A stretch of 16,233 nt of DNA, taken from the NCBI GenBank assembly GCA_036265535.1, contig DATAOV010000035.1, positions 1 to 16,233 on the forward strand. Reading direction: 5' to 3'. The notes under the pieces are model-generated. The model was not told the origin of the DNA. It saw nothing but the letters and a program-made list of their open reading frames with translations, and searched no databases. The stretch is from AC-32 sp036265535 (GTDB lineage: Bacteria > Actinomycetota > Thermoleophilia > Gaiellales > Gaiellaceae). Positions 1 to 6,769 of the stretch are shown here, piece by piece (position 1 is the stretch's first letter; every line of letters starts with the position of its first letter). The position numbers were made by a program, and so were the translations under genes.

Positions 1-227
1 GTGGGCTGCGTGAGCCCGAGCGGCTCGGTCAGATGGCAGACGCACGCCTCGTGGCCGGGCTGAGCGTGGATCAGGCTGAGCAGGCGCAGTCGGGCCGGGT
101 CGGCGATGACCTTCAGCGAGGCGGCGAGCTGCTCCGCGTCCCCTCGGTCCAGCGGTTGCTGGAGGAGCGGCGGACAGGAGGCGGCGAACGTGGCGATGGG
201 CTGCATCGAATAGATATTGACAGACAT
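1..227 (-). CDS. arsR: ArsR/SmtB-family metalloregulator, N-terminal part (3' end beyond window)
   Basis: Only the first 75 residues are visible; the gene runs off the left edge. They contain an N-terminal Cys18 (SCPPLL), the helix DPARLRLLSLI (43-53) and the EACVCHL motif (60-66) leading into TEPLGLTQP, which begins the recognition part of the winged helix. ArsR-family repressors bind an operator and release it when As(III), Sb(III) or a similar thiophilic ion is bound by cysteines. Having Cys18 as well as Cys62/Cys64 resembles actinobacterial arsenic-sensing types, where an N-terminal Cys joins the helix cysteines; the exact metal is inferred. The start is ATG at 227-225. A second in-frame ATG (codon 8, 206-204) would leave the palindrome at 223-234 entirely upstream of translation. 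The gene diverges from an aquaporin remnant, a pairing known from arsenic resistance loci. Confidence 0.87.
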   Translation of the reverse strand, partial: MSVNIYSMQPIATFAASCPPLLQQPLDRGDAEQLAASLKVIADPARLRLLSLIHAQPGHEACVCHLTEPLGLTQP

Positions 228-234
228 CGATGTC
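223..234. promoter_or_regulatory. Perfect 12-bp palindrome at the arsR start, possible ArsR operator
   Basis: GACATCGATGTC is its own reverse complement and covers the first ATG of the ArsR gene. It lies between arsR and the divergent aquaporin remnant and is flanked by an AT-rich stretch (ATATTGACA) unusual for this DNA. ArsR proteins bind short dyads at their own promoter, so autoregulation is plausible. Its overlap with the first ATG is an argument for the codon-8 start. The site is a prediction from position and symmetry only. Confidence 0.4.
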
Positions 235-242
235 CTGCGCAG

Positions 243-597
243 GCTCTGTTGTTGCGCGGCTCGCTCGGAAACATCGCCCACGTCGGCGTCACGCTCCCTT
301 CCAGCTCACAGGGGCAGTCGTTCCTGTGGGAGCTTGTCCTCAGCTTCTTCCCGATGTTCGTGTCGCCACCGATACCCGGCAGTCGGTGAGGCCGCGGCGA
401 TCGCGATCGGCGGGACGATCGGGCTCGACGCGATGTTCGGTGGCCCGATCTCGGGCGCGTCGATGAACACGATGCGCTCGGCGGGCCCTGCGCTCGTGTC
501 GGACGATCTGCACGCGCTCTGGCTCTACATCGTGGCGCCCGTCATCGGTGCCACGCTCGGCGCGCTCGTCTATCAGCTCCTACGCGACGCGGGGTAG
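243..597 (+). pseudogene. Aquaporin/MIP-family channel remnant, 5' deleted and frameshifted
   Basis: Three reading frames in succession hold pieces of one aquaporin. Positions 243-361 give ALLLRGSLGNIAHVGVTLP and then a hydrophobic helix ending PMFV. Positions 362-379 give VATDTR in another frame. Positions 379-597 give VGEAAAIAIGG, then GGPISGASMNTMRSAGP and the last helix (LHALWLYIVAPVIGATLGAL), ending at a TAG. About 118 residues remain of the usual 230-250. The first half, with transmembrane segments 1-3 and the first NPA loop, is absent. The second frame break fits loss of one G in a GGG run near 378; the first looks like a short deletion near 361. The second NPA box reads NTM. Aquaglyceroporins next to arsR take part in arsenite movement in some bacteria; this copy cannot make a channel. 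A sequencing error could explain the 1-nt break, but not the missing half. Confidence 0.8.
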
Positions 598-601
598 GGC
601 G

Positions 602-1300
602 CTAGGACTTCTCGATCGGCTCGAGCTTGTAGCCGACGCCGTAGCGGGTCTGGATGAACGTGTGCCTGGAGGCCCGCTGGTCGACCTTCTCTCGCAGCCG
701 CCGCACGCAGACGTCGACGGTGCGGTCGCGATGGGTGGCCCGCCGGCCCCAGATTCGCTGCAGCAGCTCGTCGCGGCTGGCGACGCGCCCGCGGTCGAGT
801 GCGAGCGCGTGCAGAAGCCGGAACTCCGTGGGAGTGAGGCCGGCGTTCTCACCGTCGACGAACGCCTGCACCGAACGCGGGTCGATCCGGAGCTCCTCGA
901 TCACGAGCTCCTCGCCCCGGTCCTCCTGGAGGCCCCGCACGCCCCGGCGCGCCGCGGCCTGCACCCTGGCCACCAGCTCCTTCATCGAGAACGGCTTGAC
1001 GATGTAGTCGTCGGCCCCGATCTGGAGCGCGTGCACGCGATCGTGCTCGGTGCCCCGGGCGCTCACGACGAGGATCGGCGTGCCGATCCCTTCCGCGCGC
1101 GCCTGCTCGATCAGGGCCCAGCCGTCGAGGCCGGGAAGCATCAGGTCGAGCACGAGCACGTCCGGCCGCTCGTGCCGCAGCCGGGCGAGGCCGACTTCGC
1201 CACCGCTGACGCGCACCGGTTCGAGCCCGGCGGCCGCGAGATGCTGGCCGATGCCCTCGGCGATCAGCTCGTCGTCCTCGACGATCAGAACCTTGGTCAC
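602..1300 (-). CDS. OmpR/PhoB-family response regulator, probably of the Pho system
   Basis: This 232-aa protein has a receiver domain (about 1-118) and an OmpR-type winged helix (about 131-228). Receiver residues are all present: acidic pocket E8-D9-D10, phosphate acceptor D52 (VLDLMLPGLDG), S80 and K102 (VKPF). The DNA-binding part shows LTPTEFRLLHAL, then RTVDVCVRRLREK and the GVGYKL hairpin. It should bind direct-repeat DNA as a phosphorylated dimer. Its place beside a histidine kinase and a full pst/phoU set suggests a PhoP/PhoB/RegX3-like role; this is inferred from context. The start is GTG, with AGGGTGAG a few bases upstream as a possible RBS. Oddly, it is transcribed away from its kinase, not in an operon with it: only 14 nt separate the two starts. 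Its stop lies 4 nt from the end of the convergent aquaporin remnant. Confidence 0.92.
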   Translation of the reverse strand: MTKVLIVEDDELIAEGIGQHLAAAGLEPVRVSGGEVGLARLRHERPDVLVLDLMLPGLDGWALIEQARAEGIGTPILVVSARGTEHDRVHALQIGADDYIVKPFSMKELVARVQAAARRGVRGLQEDRGEELVIEELRIDPRSVQAFVDGENAGLTPTEFRLLHALALDRGRVASRDELLQRIWGRRATHRDRTVDVCVRRLREKVDQRASRHTFIQTRYGVGYKLEPIEKS

Positions 1301-1302
1301 GC

Positions 1303-1308
1303 GATACT
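1303..1308 (+). promoter_or_regulatory. Possible -10 element for a leaderless histidine kinase mRNA
   Basis: GATACT sits 6 nt before the kinase ATG, and no Shine-Dalgarno sequence can be seen. This spacing would place the transcript start at or next to the ATG. The whole intergenic gap is 14 nt, so any -35 box would lie inside the response regulator gene. This is a prediction from one hexamer. Confidence 0.3.
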
Positions 1309-1314
1309 CACCCT

Positions 1315-1995
1315 ATGCCTCGGTCCGAGTACGACGAGCTGCGCGCCGGTTTCACGGCCGCGGTCTCGCACGAATTGCGCACGCCGCTGGCCAGACTCCT
1401 CGCGCTGCTCGACTCGGCGGAGCTCCCCGGCGCAGACCTGAAGGCGCTCCTGCGCCAGGCTCACGACGAGGTCGAGGAGATGACCGAGCTCGTGGACGAC
1501 ATCCTCTTCCTGAGCGAGCTCGAGCAGGACCGGGAGGTGGTCTCCCTCGGCGAGACTGAGGCCGCGCCGGTGCTCCGGGAAATGGTGGCCGCCCTCTCGG
1601 AGCGTGCGGAGCTCGGCGGCATCACTCTCGACTTGCGCATCGAGGACGAGGAGCTTCAGCTGCCTCTGCGTCGGCGAATGCTGCAGATCGTCGTCGAGAA
1701 CCTGCTCGTGAACGTCATCCGCTACGCCGGCGAGGGCGCGACGTGCACGGTCACGCTGCGCCGGGAGGGAGACGACGGCGTGCTCGAGGTTGCAGACGAC
1801 GGCATCGGCGTTCCCGACGAGGATGTGCCGCGGCTGTTCGAGCGCTTCTTCCGCTCCGACCGCGCGCGCACGACGCGCGGCAGCGGCCTCGGACTCGCGA
1901 TCGTGAAGCACGTGATCGAGTCCGCGGGCGGGAACGTCGAGGCCCGCGGCGGGCAGAGCCGCGGGCTCGACGTTCGGTGCAGCCTTCCGGGCTGA
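1315..1995 (+). CDS. Sensor histidine kinase core without a sensor or membrane domain
   Basis: The 226-aa protein is a bare kinase core. The dimerisation/phosphotransfer domain starts almost at residue 1, with the H box VSHELRTPL (phospho-acceptor H19). The catalytic ATPase domain follows, with N box VVENLLVNVIRYA (N130/N133), G1 box DDGIGVPDED (161-170), F box ERFFR and G2 box GSGLGLAIVKHV (189-200). There are no transmembrane helices, HAMP or PAS domain; PhoR-type kinases usually have at least a PAS domain and a membrane anchor. No in-frame upstream start exists: the frame meets TGA at 1207-1209, and no ATG, GTG or TTG lies between. It is probably the partner of the divergent response regulator. 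A cytosolic core could take its signal from the PhoU/PstB complex. Its stop lies 1 nt from that of convergent pstS. Confidence 0.9.
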   Translation: MPRSEYDELRAGFTAAVSHELRTPLARLLALLDSAELPGADLKALLRQAHDEVEEMTELVDDILFLSELEQDREVVSLGETEAAPVLREMVAALSERAELGGITLDLRIEDEELQLPLRRRMLQIVVENLLVNVIRYAGEGATCTVTLRREGDDGVLEVADDGIGVPDEDVPRLFERFFRSDRARTTRGSGLGLAIVKHVIESAGGNVEARGGQSRGLDVRCSLPG

Positions 1996-1996
1996 G

Positions 1997-3031
1997 CTAC
2001 GTATGGATCTTGGCGAGCGTTTTCCGACCCGCCTTCTTGACTGCGTCCGGCAGCGGGACGAAGAGCAGCTTCGGCCCGTAGCCCTGGCCCTTGGTCAGAG
2101 CCCAGTCGACGAACCTCTTCAGGTCGGCGGCCTTGCTCGTCTTCTGCGGGACGATCACCCAGGTGAAGGTGCAGATCGGGTAGGCCTTGGGCTGCCGCGG
2201 GTTCGGGTCGACGGCCGTGAAGGCGTTCTGGCTGTTCCTGAGCTTCGTGATCGAGTCGGCGGCTGCCTTGATCTGCCGTAGCCCTGGGAGCTGGAACTTG
2301 CCGGCGCGGTTCTTGATCTTCGCGATCGTGAACTTGTTCTTCAGCGAGTAGGCCACGTCGACGTACGTGATGCCTCCGGGGGTGGTGGTGAGTTTCCCCG
2401 CCACTCCGGAGCTGCCGCGAGCGCCGACACCGGTCGGGAAGTTGGGCTGAGTGCCCTTCCCGATCTTGTTCTTCCAGGACGGACTGACGTGGGAGAGGTA
2501 GTCCGTGAAGTTGTAGCTCGTGCCGCTACCGTCGCTTCGGTAGATCGGCACGATCTTTTCGTGCGGGAGCTTGACCCCGGGGTTGATCGACTTGATCGTC
2601 GCGTTGTCCCAGTAGCCGATCCTGCCCATGTAGATGCCGGCCAGGATCGGGCCGGTGAGCTTCAGGCCGTAGCCGACGCCGGACACGTGGTACGGGATCG
2701 ACGTGGCCGAGAAGGCCCAGGGGATCTGGACGCAACCCTTGCAGGCGCTCGCTTGGTCGGGCGTCAGCGGTGCGTCGCTGGCGCCGAAGTCGACCGTGCG
2801 CGCGGTGATCGCGGCGATGCCGCCGCCGCTTCCGATGCCGCTGTAAGAGACTTGCGACGCGTGGTAGCTCTGCGTCCACTGCGTGACCAGCGGGACGACG
2901 AAGGTGCTGCCGGCGCCGGTCAGCGTCCCCGTCTGCCTTGCTGAGGCGAGACCGGTCCACGCGGTGAGCGTCACCGCCGCAAGTGTCAGCGCCGCGAGCA
3001 CTGCGGCGAGTCGTTTCCTAGTGACGTTCAA
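1997..3031 (-). CDS. pstS: Phosphate ABC transporter, phosphate-binding protein PstS
   Basis: PstS captures phosphate outside the membrane and hands it to the PstCA channel. With the chosen start it has 344 aa. A signal peptide covers 1-31 (RKR n-region, hydrophobic core, ASA cleavage site). Ligand-site motifs follow: GAGSTF (39-44), SGIGSGGGIAAI (64-75), DFGASD (81-86), YRSDGSGTS (164-172) and GVGARGSSGVA (201-211). I chose TTG at 3031-3029 because AGGAG stands about 8 nt upstream and the n-region is then of normal length. ATG at 3064 and GTG at 3085 are in-frame alternatives without a good RBS, and would give a long n-region. There is no lipobox cysteine at the cleavage site, whereas most Gram-positive PstS proteins are lipoproteins, so this one may be released or held otherwise. 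It is divergent from pstC; the tandem repeats between them suggest Pho control. Confidence 0.94.
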   Translation of the reverse strand: MNVTRKRLAAVLAALTLAAVTLTAWTGLASARQTGTLTGAGSTFVVPLVTQWTQSYHASQVSYSGIGSGGGIAAITARTVDFGASDAPLTPDQASACKGCVQIPWAFSATSIPYHVSGVGYGLKLTGPILAGIYMGRIGYWDNATIKSINPGVKLPHEKIVPIYRSDGSGTSYNFTDYLSHVSPSWKNKIGKGTQPNFPTGVGARGSSGVAGKLTTTPGGITYVDVAYSLKNKFTIAKIKNRAGKFQLPGLRQIKAAADSITKLRNSQNAFTAVDPNPRQPKAYPICTFTWVIVPQKTSKAADLKRFVDWALTKGQGYGPKLLFVPLPDAVKKAGRKTLAKIHT

Positions 3032-3086
3032 CTGTCTCTCTCCTCTCGTGGTGAGTGCACCCATAGGGTCGCCGCCCTGTGTCACG

Positions 3087-3130
3087 GCGTGGGCTGAAAG
3101 CCGGTTGAAGTCCGGTAACGGTCCGGTAAC
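3087..3130 (-). promoter_or_regulatory. Tandem 11-nt repeats, probable PHO box between pstS and pstC
   Basis: Read on the minus strand, four consecutive 11-nt units are GTTACCGGACC (3130-3120), GTTACCGGACT (3119-3109), TCAACCGGCTT (3108-3098) and a weaker TCAGCCCACGC (3097-3087). The first two differ only in the last base, and ACCGG stays in the same register in the first three. PhoP/PhoB-type regulators bind direct repeats with an 11-nt period; Streptomyces PHO boxes are built from 11-nt units of the GTTCACC type. The array is about 56 nt upstream of the pstS TTG and 43 nt upstream of the pstC GTG, so it could serve both transcripts. The factor is inferred to be the response regulator at 602-1300. 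Confidence 0.65.
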
Positions 3131-3173
3131 AGCGCGCTTCAGGAGCCGACAATCGGGCTAGCGTTAGAGCCTC

Positions 3174-4142
3174 GTGAGCGCGGTTTCCACCACTCAGGCT
3201 CTGAGCGGCAAACGTCGTATGCGCGACTGGCTGGGAGACCGGATTCTCCTGATCGTGACGCTCGGGGCGTCGCTGGCCGCCGTCGCCGTGATGGTCGGGA
3301 TCGTCTACAAGGTCGTGGACGCGTCGCGGCTTGCCTTCGGCAAGTTCGGAATTTCGTTCATCTGGGGCACCGTCTGGGACGCCAATCCTGCGAAGAACAT
3401 CTTCGGCGCCGGGACGCTGATCTACGGCACCGTCGTGACGTCGATCATGGCTCTAGTAATCGCGGTGCCGCTGGCGATCGCGATAGCACTCTTCCTGAGC
3501 GAGTTGGCGCCGCGGGCGGTGCGCGGTGTCATCGGCCCGCTCGTCGAGATGCTGGCGGCGATTCCGAGCGTCGTGCTCGGGCTCTGGGGGATCCTCGTCC
3601 TTGGCCCGTTCGCTGCGGACCACATCGAGCCCTGGCTTCAACGCTGGTTCGGCTTCCTCCCGATCTTCAGCGGAACTCCCTCCTCGAGTGGCATCTTCAT
3701 CGCGGGCCTCATCCTTGCGATCATGGTCGTCCCGATCGTCGCGAGCATCTGCAGGGAGCTGTTCCTAAGCGTTCCGCGCGAGCTGGAGGAGGGAGCGCTC
3801 GCCCTCGGCGCCACCCGGTGGGAGATGGTGCGCGGCGTCGTCCTCCACTCGTCTCGTCCGGGCATCGCCGCGGCCGTGATCCTGGGGCTCGGGCGGGCGA
3901 TCGGCGAGGCGATCGCGGTCACGCAGGTGATCGGCGCCGCCACCGCGATCAATGTCTCGCTGTTCGCTCCGGGTGACACGCTTGCCAGCCGCATCGCCGG
4001 GCAGTACCAGGGAGCGGTGTCGAACATGCAGATCTCGGCGCTTTTCTACTTGGCTGCAATCCTGCTCGTGATCGGCCTACTGACAAACCTTGCGGCGCAG
4101 CTGGTCGTGCGCCGCTTCGACGTACATCGGGCGGGGGCGTAG
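3174..4142 (+). CDS. pstC: Phosphate ABC transporter permease PstC
   Basis: PstC is one of two membrane subunits forming the phosphate channel of the Pst importer. The 322-aa protein has a first transmembrane helix at about 24-47. A periplasmic stretch with FIWGTVWD and the binding-protein-dependent permease core with about five more helices (about 85-310) follow. The cytoplasmic EAA loop that docks on PstB is EEGALALGATRWEMVRGVVL (205-224). The motif LGLGRAIGEAIAVTQV that follows is characteristic of PstC. The GTG start has no Shine-Dalgarno sequence; TAGCGT 9 nt upstream may be a -10 box of a nearly leaderless message. An internal ATG (codon 16) is an alternative start. It is the first gene of pstC-pstA-pstB-phoU; the 43 nt between it and the tandem repeats places it under probable Pho control. 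Confidence 0.95.
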   Translation: MSAVSTTQALSGKRRMRDWLGDRILLIVTLGASLAAVAVMVGIVYKVVDASRLAFGKFGISFIWGTVWDANPAKNIFGAGTLIYGTVVTSIMALVIAVPLAIAIALFLSELAPRAVRGVIGPLVEMLAAIPSVVLGLWGILVLGPFAADHIEPWLQRWFGFLPIFSGTPSSSGIFIAGLILAIMVVPIVASICRELFLSVPRELEEGALALGATRWEMVRGVVLHSSRPGIAAAVILGLGRAIGEAIAVTQVIGAATAINVSLFAPGDTLASRIAGQYQGAVSNMQISALFYLAAILLVIGLLTNLAAQLVVRRFDVHRAGA

Positions 4143-4143
4143 C

Positions 4144-5028
4144 GTGGCAACGGTCGAGCCGACCCTGACGTTGCAGGGCGGCGGGCGAGCGCGGCGACGC
4201 CGGATTCTGAATCGGCTTGCCGAGGTCGTTGCGACCGCCGCAGCGCTCTTCGCGGTCGCGGTGCTGGGCGTGGTTGTTTGGTCGGTCGCCAAGCGAGGTG
4301 CGAGCGAGCTCTCGTGGAGCTTCCTGACGAGCGATCTGCCGGTGTTCGGGCAGACGGGAGGCGGGATCCTGCCTCTGATCGTCGGTTCCGCGATCCTGGT
4401 CGGAATCGCCACGGTGATAGCCCTGCCGCTCGGGGTGTGCATCGCTGTCTTCCTGCAGGAGTTCGCGTCGCCGCGAGTGCGTGCGGTGATTCAGCTGGCC
4501 ATCGACCTGATGAACGGACTTCCCTCGATCATCATCGGCGTCTTTATCTTCGGCCTGCTCGTGTACGGGCATCCGCAGAACGGCCTGGCCGGCTCCTACG
4601 GCCTGGCGATCGTGATGCTCCCTCTCGTGACGCGTGCCACACAAGAGGTGCTTCGGCTCGTGCCGAGCACCCGGCGCGAGGGTGCCCTCGCCCTCGGTGT
4701 GAGCCGCTGGCGTGTGGTGGTCGGGATCATCCTCCCCAGCGCTCTCGGCGGGATTCTCACGGGAGCGGTGCTCGCGGTGGCGCGGGCGGTCGGCGAGACG
4801 GCGCCGCTCCTCTTCTGCACCGCGATCTTCGCGAACACGGTGCAGTGGGATCCGCGCCACGCGCTGCCCAATATGCCGGTTCAGATCTTCATCTGGTCGG
4901 AGTCCGCCGACCCCAACGACCACACACGCGCGTGGGCCACGGGCCTCGTGTTGATGTTGTTCGTGCTCGCCACGAGCCTGCTGGCACGCCTTGCCCTTGC
5001 CCGCACCCGCCGAGGGTTGGGCCAATGA
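4144..5028 (+). CDS. pstA: Phosphate ABC transporter permease PstA
   Basis: PstA pairs with PstC to form the phosphate channel. The 294-aa protein has a basic N-terminus (GRARRRR), a first helix at about 28-49, and a permease core of about five further helices. The EAA loop is REGALALGVSRWRVVVGIIL (178-197), followed by AVARAVGETAPLL, a typical PstA motif. The PstA-type segment FIWSESADPNDHTRAWATG lies before the last helix. The GTG start is one base after the pstC stop, with a purine-rich GGGCGGGGG just upstream, so translation is probably coupled to pstC. A longer frame opening at 4090 would overlap pstC by 53 nt and adds only low-complexity residues, so I rejected it. The last codon overlaps the pstB start as ATGA. 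Confidence 0.95.
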   Translation: MATVEPTLTLQGGGRARRRRILNRLAEVVATAAALFAVAVLGVVVWSVAKRGASELSWSFLTSDLPVFGQTGGGILPLIVGSAILVGIATVIALPLGVCIAVFLQEFASPRVRAVIQLAIDLMNGLPSIIIGVFIFGLLVYGHPQNGLAGSYGLAIVMLPLVTRATQEVLRLVPSTRREGALALGVSRWRVVVGIILPSALGGILTGAVLAVARAVGETAPLLFCTAIFANTVQWDPRHALPNMPVQIFIWSESADPNDHTRAWATGLVLMLFVLATSLLARLALARTRRGLGQ

Positions 5029-5891
5029 TCGAGGAGGAAGACGTGGGCGAGACGGTTACCATGCCGCCGATGAGGCCGGTCGACGTCGCCGAGCGGACAG
5101 ACGCCGAGGCTCGGACCGGCGAGTCCGTCTTCGACATTGAGGCACTGAGTGCCCGCTACAGCACCAACGTGGCCGTCAAGGACGTCGACCTCGAGATCTA
5201 CAAGAACCTGATCACCGCCGTGATCGGCCCCTCCGGCTGCGGCAAGAGCACCTTCATCCGCTGTCTGAACCGGATGAACGACGACGTGCCCGGCTTTGCG
5301 CTGGACGGCACGATCAACTACCACGGCGTCAACCTCTACGGCAACGGCGTCGAACCGATCGAGGTGCGGCGGCGGATCGGCATGGTGTTCCAGAAGCCGA
5401 ACCCGTTCCCGAAGTCGATCTACGACAACGTCGCCTGGGCGCCGCGCGTACTCGGTCTGAAGAAGGACCTGAACGAGCGGGTTGAGAAGGCGCTCCACGG
5501 CGCGGCGCTCTGGGACGAGGTGAAGGATCGCCTCAAGAAGAGCGCACTCTCTCTTTCCGGTGGTCAGCAACAGCGGCTCTGCATCGCACGCGCGATCGCG
5601 ATCGAGCCCGAAGTCCTGCTCCTCGACGAGCCGGCCTCGGCCCTAGACCCGATCGCGACGCAGAAGATCGAGGAGCTGATGCGCGACCTCAAGCAGGAGT
5701 ACACGCTCGTGATCGTCACGCACAACATGCAGCAGGCGGCCCGCGTCGCGGATCGCACAGCGTTCTTCAGCCTGGAGGTCGACGAGACGGGCCGCTCTGG
5801 CGTCCTGGTCGAGTACGACGAGACGACGAAGATCTTCACCGCGCCGTCAGACAAGCGCACCGAGGACTACGTGACGGGTCGCTTTGGCTAG
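5025..5891 (+). CDS. pstB: Phosphate ABC transporter ATP-binding protein PstB
   Basis: PstB hydrolyses ATP on the inner face of the membrane to drive phosphate import. The 288-aa protein has an acidic N-terminal extension (about 1-33), then the complete nucleotide-binding fold: Walker A GPSGCGKST (68-76), Q loop Q123 (MVFQKPNPFP, typical of PstB), signature LSGGQ (177-181), Walker B LLLDE (198-202), D loop SALD and switch H233 (VTHN). RCLNRMND after Walker A also marks the PstB family. The ATG overlaps the pstA stop as ATGA. A GTG at 5043 has a stronger GAGGAGG 5 nt upstream and would remove six acidic residues; either may be the true start. It should work with PstS, PstC and PstA, and in signalling with PhoU and the sensor kinase. 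Confidence 0.96.
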   Translation: MIEEEDVGETVTMPPMRPVDVAERTDAEARTGESVFDIEALSARYSTNVAVKDVDLEIYKNLITAVIGPSGCGKSTFIRCLNRMNDDVPGFALDGTINYHGVNLYGNGVEPIEVRRRIGMVFQKPNPFPKSIYDNVAWAPRVLGLKKDLNERVEKALHGAALWDEVKDRLKKSALSLSGGQQQRLCIARAIAIEPEVLLLDEPASALDPIATQKIEELMRDLKQEYTLVIVTHNMQQAARVADRTAFFSLEVDETGRSGVLVEYDETTKIFTAPSDKRTEDYVTGRFG

Positions 5892-5901
5892 CGGCGAGAA
5901 C

Positions 5902-6576
5902 GTGAGAATCACCTTCCAGGAGGAGCTGGACCAGCTCGAGGCGAGTCTCCAGGAGGAAGGCGCGCTTGTCCTGCGCGTGCTGCGCGGCGCGCTGAACGCA
6001 CTGGCTCAGCGCGACGTCGAGCTAGCGGACGACGTGATCTCGTTCGACGACGACGTCGACCGGCTCTACCTTCAAATCGAGAACGAGATCGAGTCGCTGC
6101 TCGCGCGCCAGACCCCGGTCGCCACAGATCTCCGGCTCGTCCTCGCGATGCTGCACGTGAACCTGCACCTGGAGCGGATGGCGGACTACTCGGTGACGAT
6201 CGCGAAGCTGACGAAGCTCGTCGCCGACGTCGAGCCCGACGCGATGCTGCTGCAGAGCCTGGAAGAGATGGGCGAGCGGGCCGAGGAGATGATCCGCGTC
6301 GCGCTCGATGCGCTGGCGACCCGCAACCTCGAGGCGGCCGAGTCGCTCGTCGACCTCGACGAGCTGATCGACCGCTCGAACCGCCGTTTCGTCGAGCGCG
6401 TGGTCGAGATCGTCGCGGAGCCGGGCCTGCGCGAATGGGTCTTGCGAATGGTGCTGGTCTCGCGGACGATCGAGCGGATCGGCGATCACGCGGTGGACGT
6501 CGGCGAGCAGGTGGCCTATCTGCTGACGGCCGAGTTCAAGGAGTTCACCGACGCCTCGCACCCCGAGCGGACCTGA
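5902..6576 (+). CDS. phoU: Phosphate signalling regulator PhoU
   Basis: PhoU links the Pst transporter to the PhoR-type kinase and turns the Pho response off when phosphate is plentiful. The 224-aa protein is all-helical with two PhoU repeats. Each repeat carries the family's metal-binding motif: HLERMADYSVTIAKL in the first and RTIERIGDHAVDVGEQ in the second. I chose GTG at 5902 because members usually start MRxTFxxEL, and this gives MRITFQEELDQLE. A TTG at 5884 overlapping the pstB end would add six residues. It is the last gene of the pstCAB-phoU operon, 10 nt after pstB. Because the neighbouring histidine kinase has no sensor domain, PhoU may be the main input to that kinase here; that is an inference. 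Confidence 0.95.
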   Translation: MRITFQEELDQLEASLQEEGALVLRVLRGALNALAQRDVELADDVISFDDDVDRLYLQIENEIESLLARQTPVATDLRLVLAMLHVNLHLERMADYSVTIAKLTKLVADVEPDAMLLQSLEEMGERAEEMIRVALDALATRNLEAAESLVDLDELIDRSNRRFVERVVEIVAEPGLREWVLRMVLVSRTIERIGDHAVDVGEQVAYLLTAEFKEFTDASHPERT

Positions 6577-6656
6577 GGGGTAGAGGCTCGGCGAGTCTCG
6601 AACCGTCGGCCGCCCCCGACGAGGAGCGAGGGTGCCGCCGAGCCCGGCTGGGGAGG

Positions 6657-6691
6657 CGGAGGGCCGGGGGTTCTGGGAGGCCGGCCCTCCG
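6657..6691. terminator. GC-rich hairpin after phoU, probable terminator
   Basis: CGGAGGGCCGG (6657-6667) pairs perfectly with CCGGCCCTCCG (6681-6691): an 11-bp stem with a 13-nt loop, 80 nt after the phoU stop. No T run follows. In high-GC actinobacteria, hairpins without a T run can terminate, but this is less certain than a classical terminator. Confidence 0.45.
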
Positions 6692-6700
6692 TCGACTGAA

Positions 6701-6737
6701 CGACCGCTTCCGGGATTTGGGGGAGATGGAGCGGTCG
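6701..6737. terminator. Second hairpin in the phoU/amidohydrolase gap
   Basis: CGACCGCT (6701-6708) pairs perfectly with AGCGGTCG (6730-6737), leaving a 21-nt loop. It follows the stronger hairpin at 6657-6691 by 9 nt. No T tract is present on either strand. It may contribute to two-way termination; function is uncertain. Confidence 0.3.
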
Positions 6738-6769
6738 ACTTGCGCCTTGTTCACACTCGGACGGACGCC

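Noticed and set aside
548..1441. Plus-strand frame of 297 codons over the response regulator
   Set aside because: The minus-strand product has all receiver and winged-helix residues; the plus frame resembles no family and overlaps the kinase start.
4090..4143. Extended start for pstA at 4090
   Set aside because: It would overlap pstC by 53 nt, adds a non-conserved stretch, and GTG at 4144 directly after the pstC stop fits the operon better.
3949..5025. Minus-strand frame of 358 codons over pstC/pstA
   Set aside because: It is antisense to two clear permease genes and is low-complexity (His, Arg, Glu, Asp).
6585..6625. tRNA-like T-arm (GGTTCGAGAC on the minus strand)
   Set aside because: The flanking bases do not form a T stem, and no acceptor, D or anticodon stem can be built around it.
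6691..6740. GTCGACT direct repeat as an insertion-site duplication
   Set aside because: It is only 7 nt, GC-typical, and no transposase or inverted ends lie between the copies.
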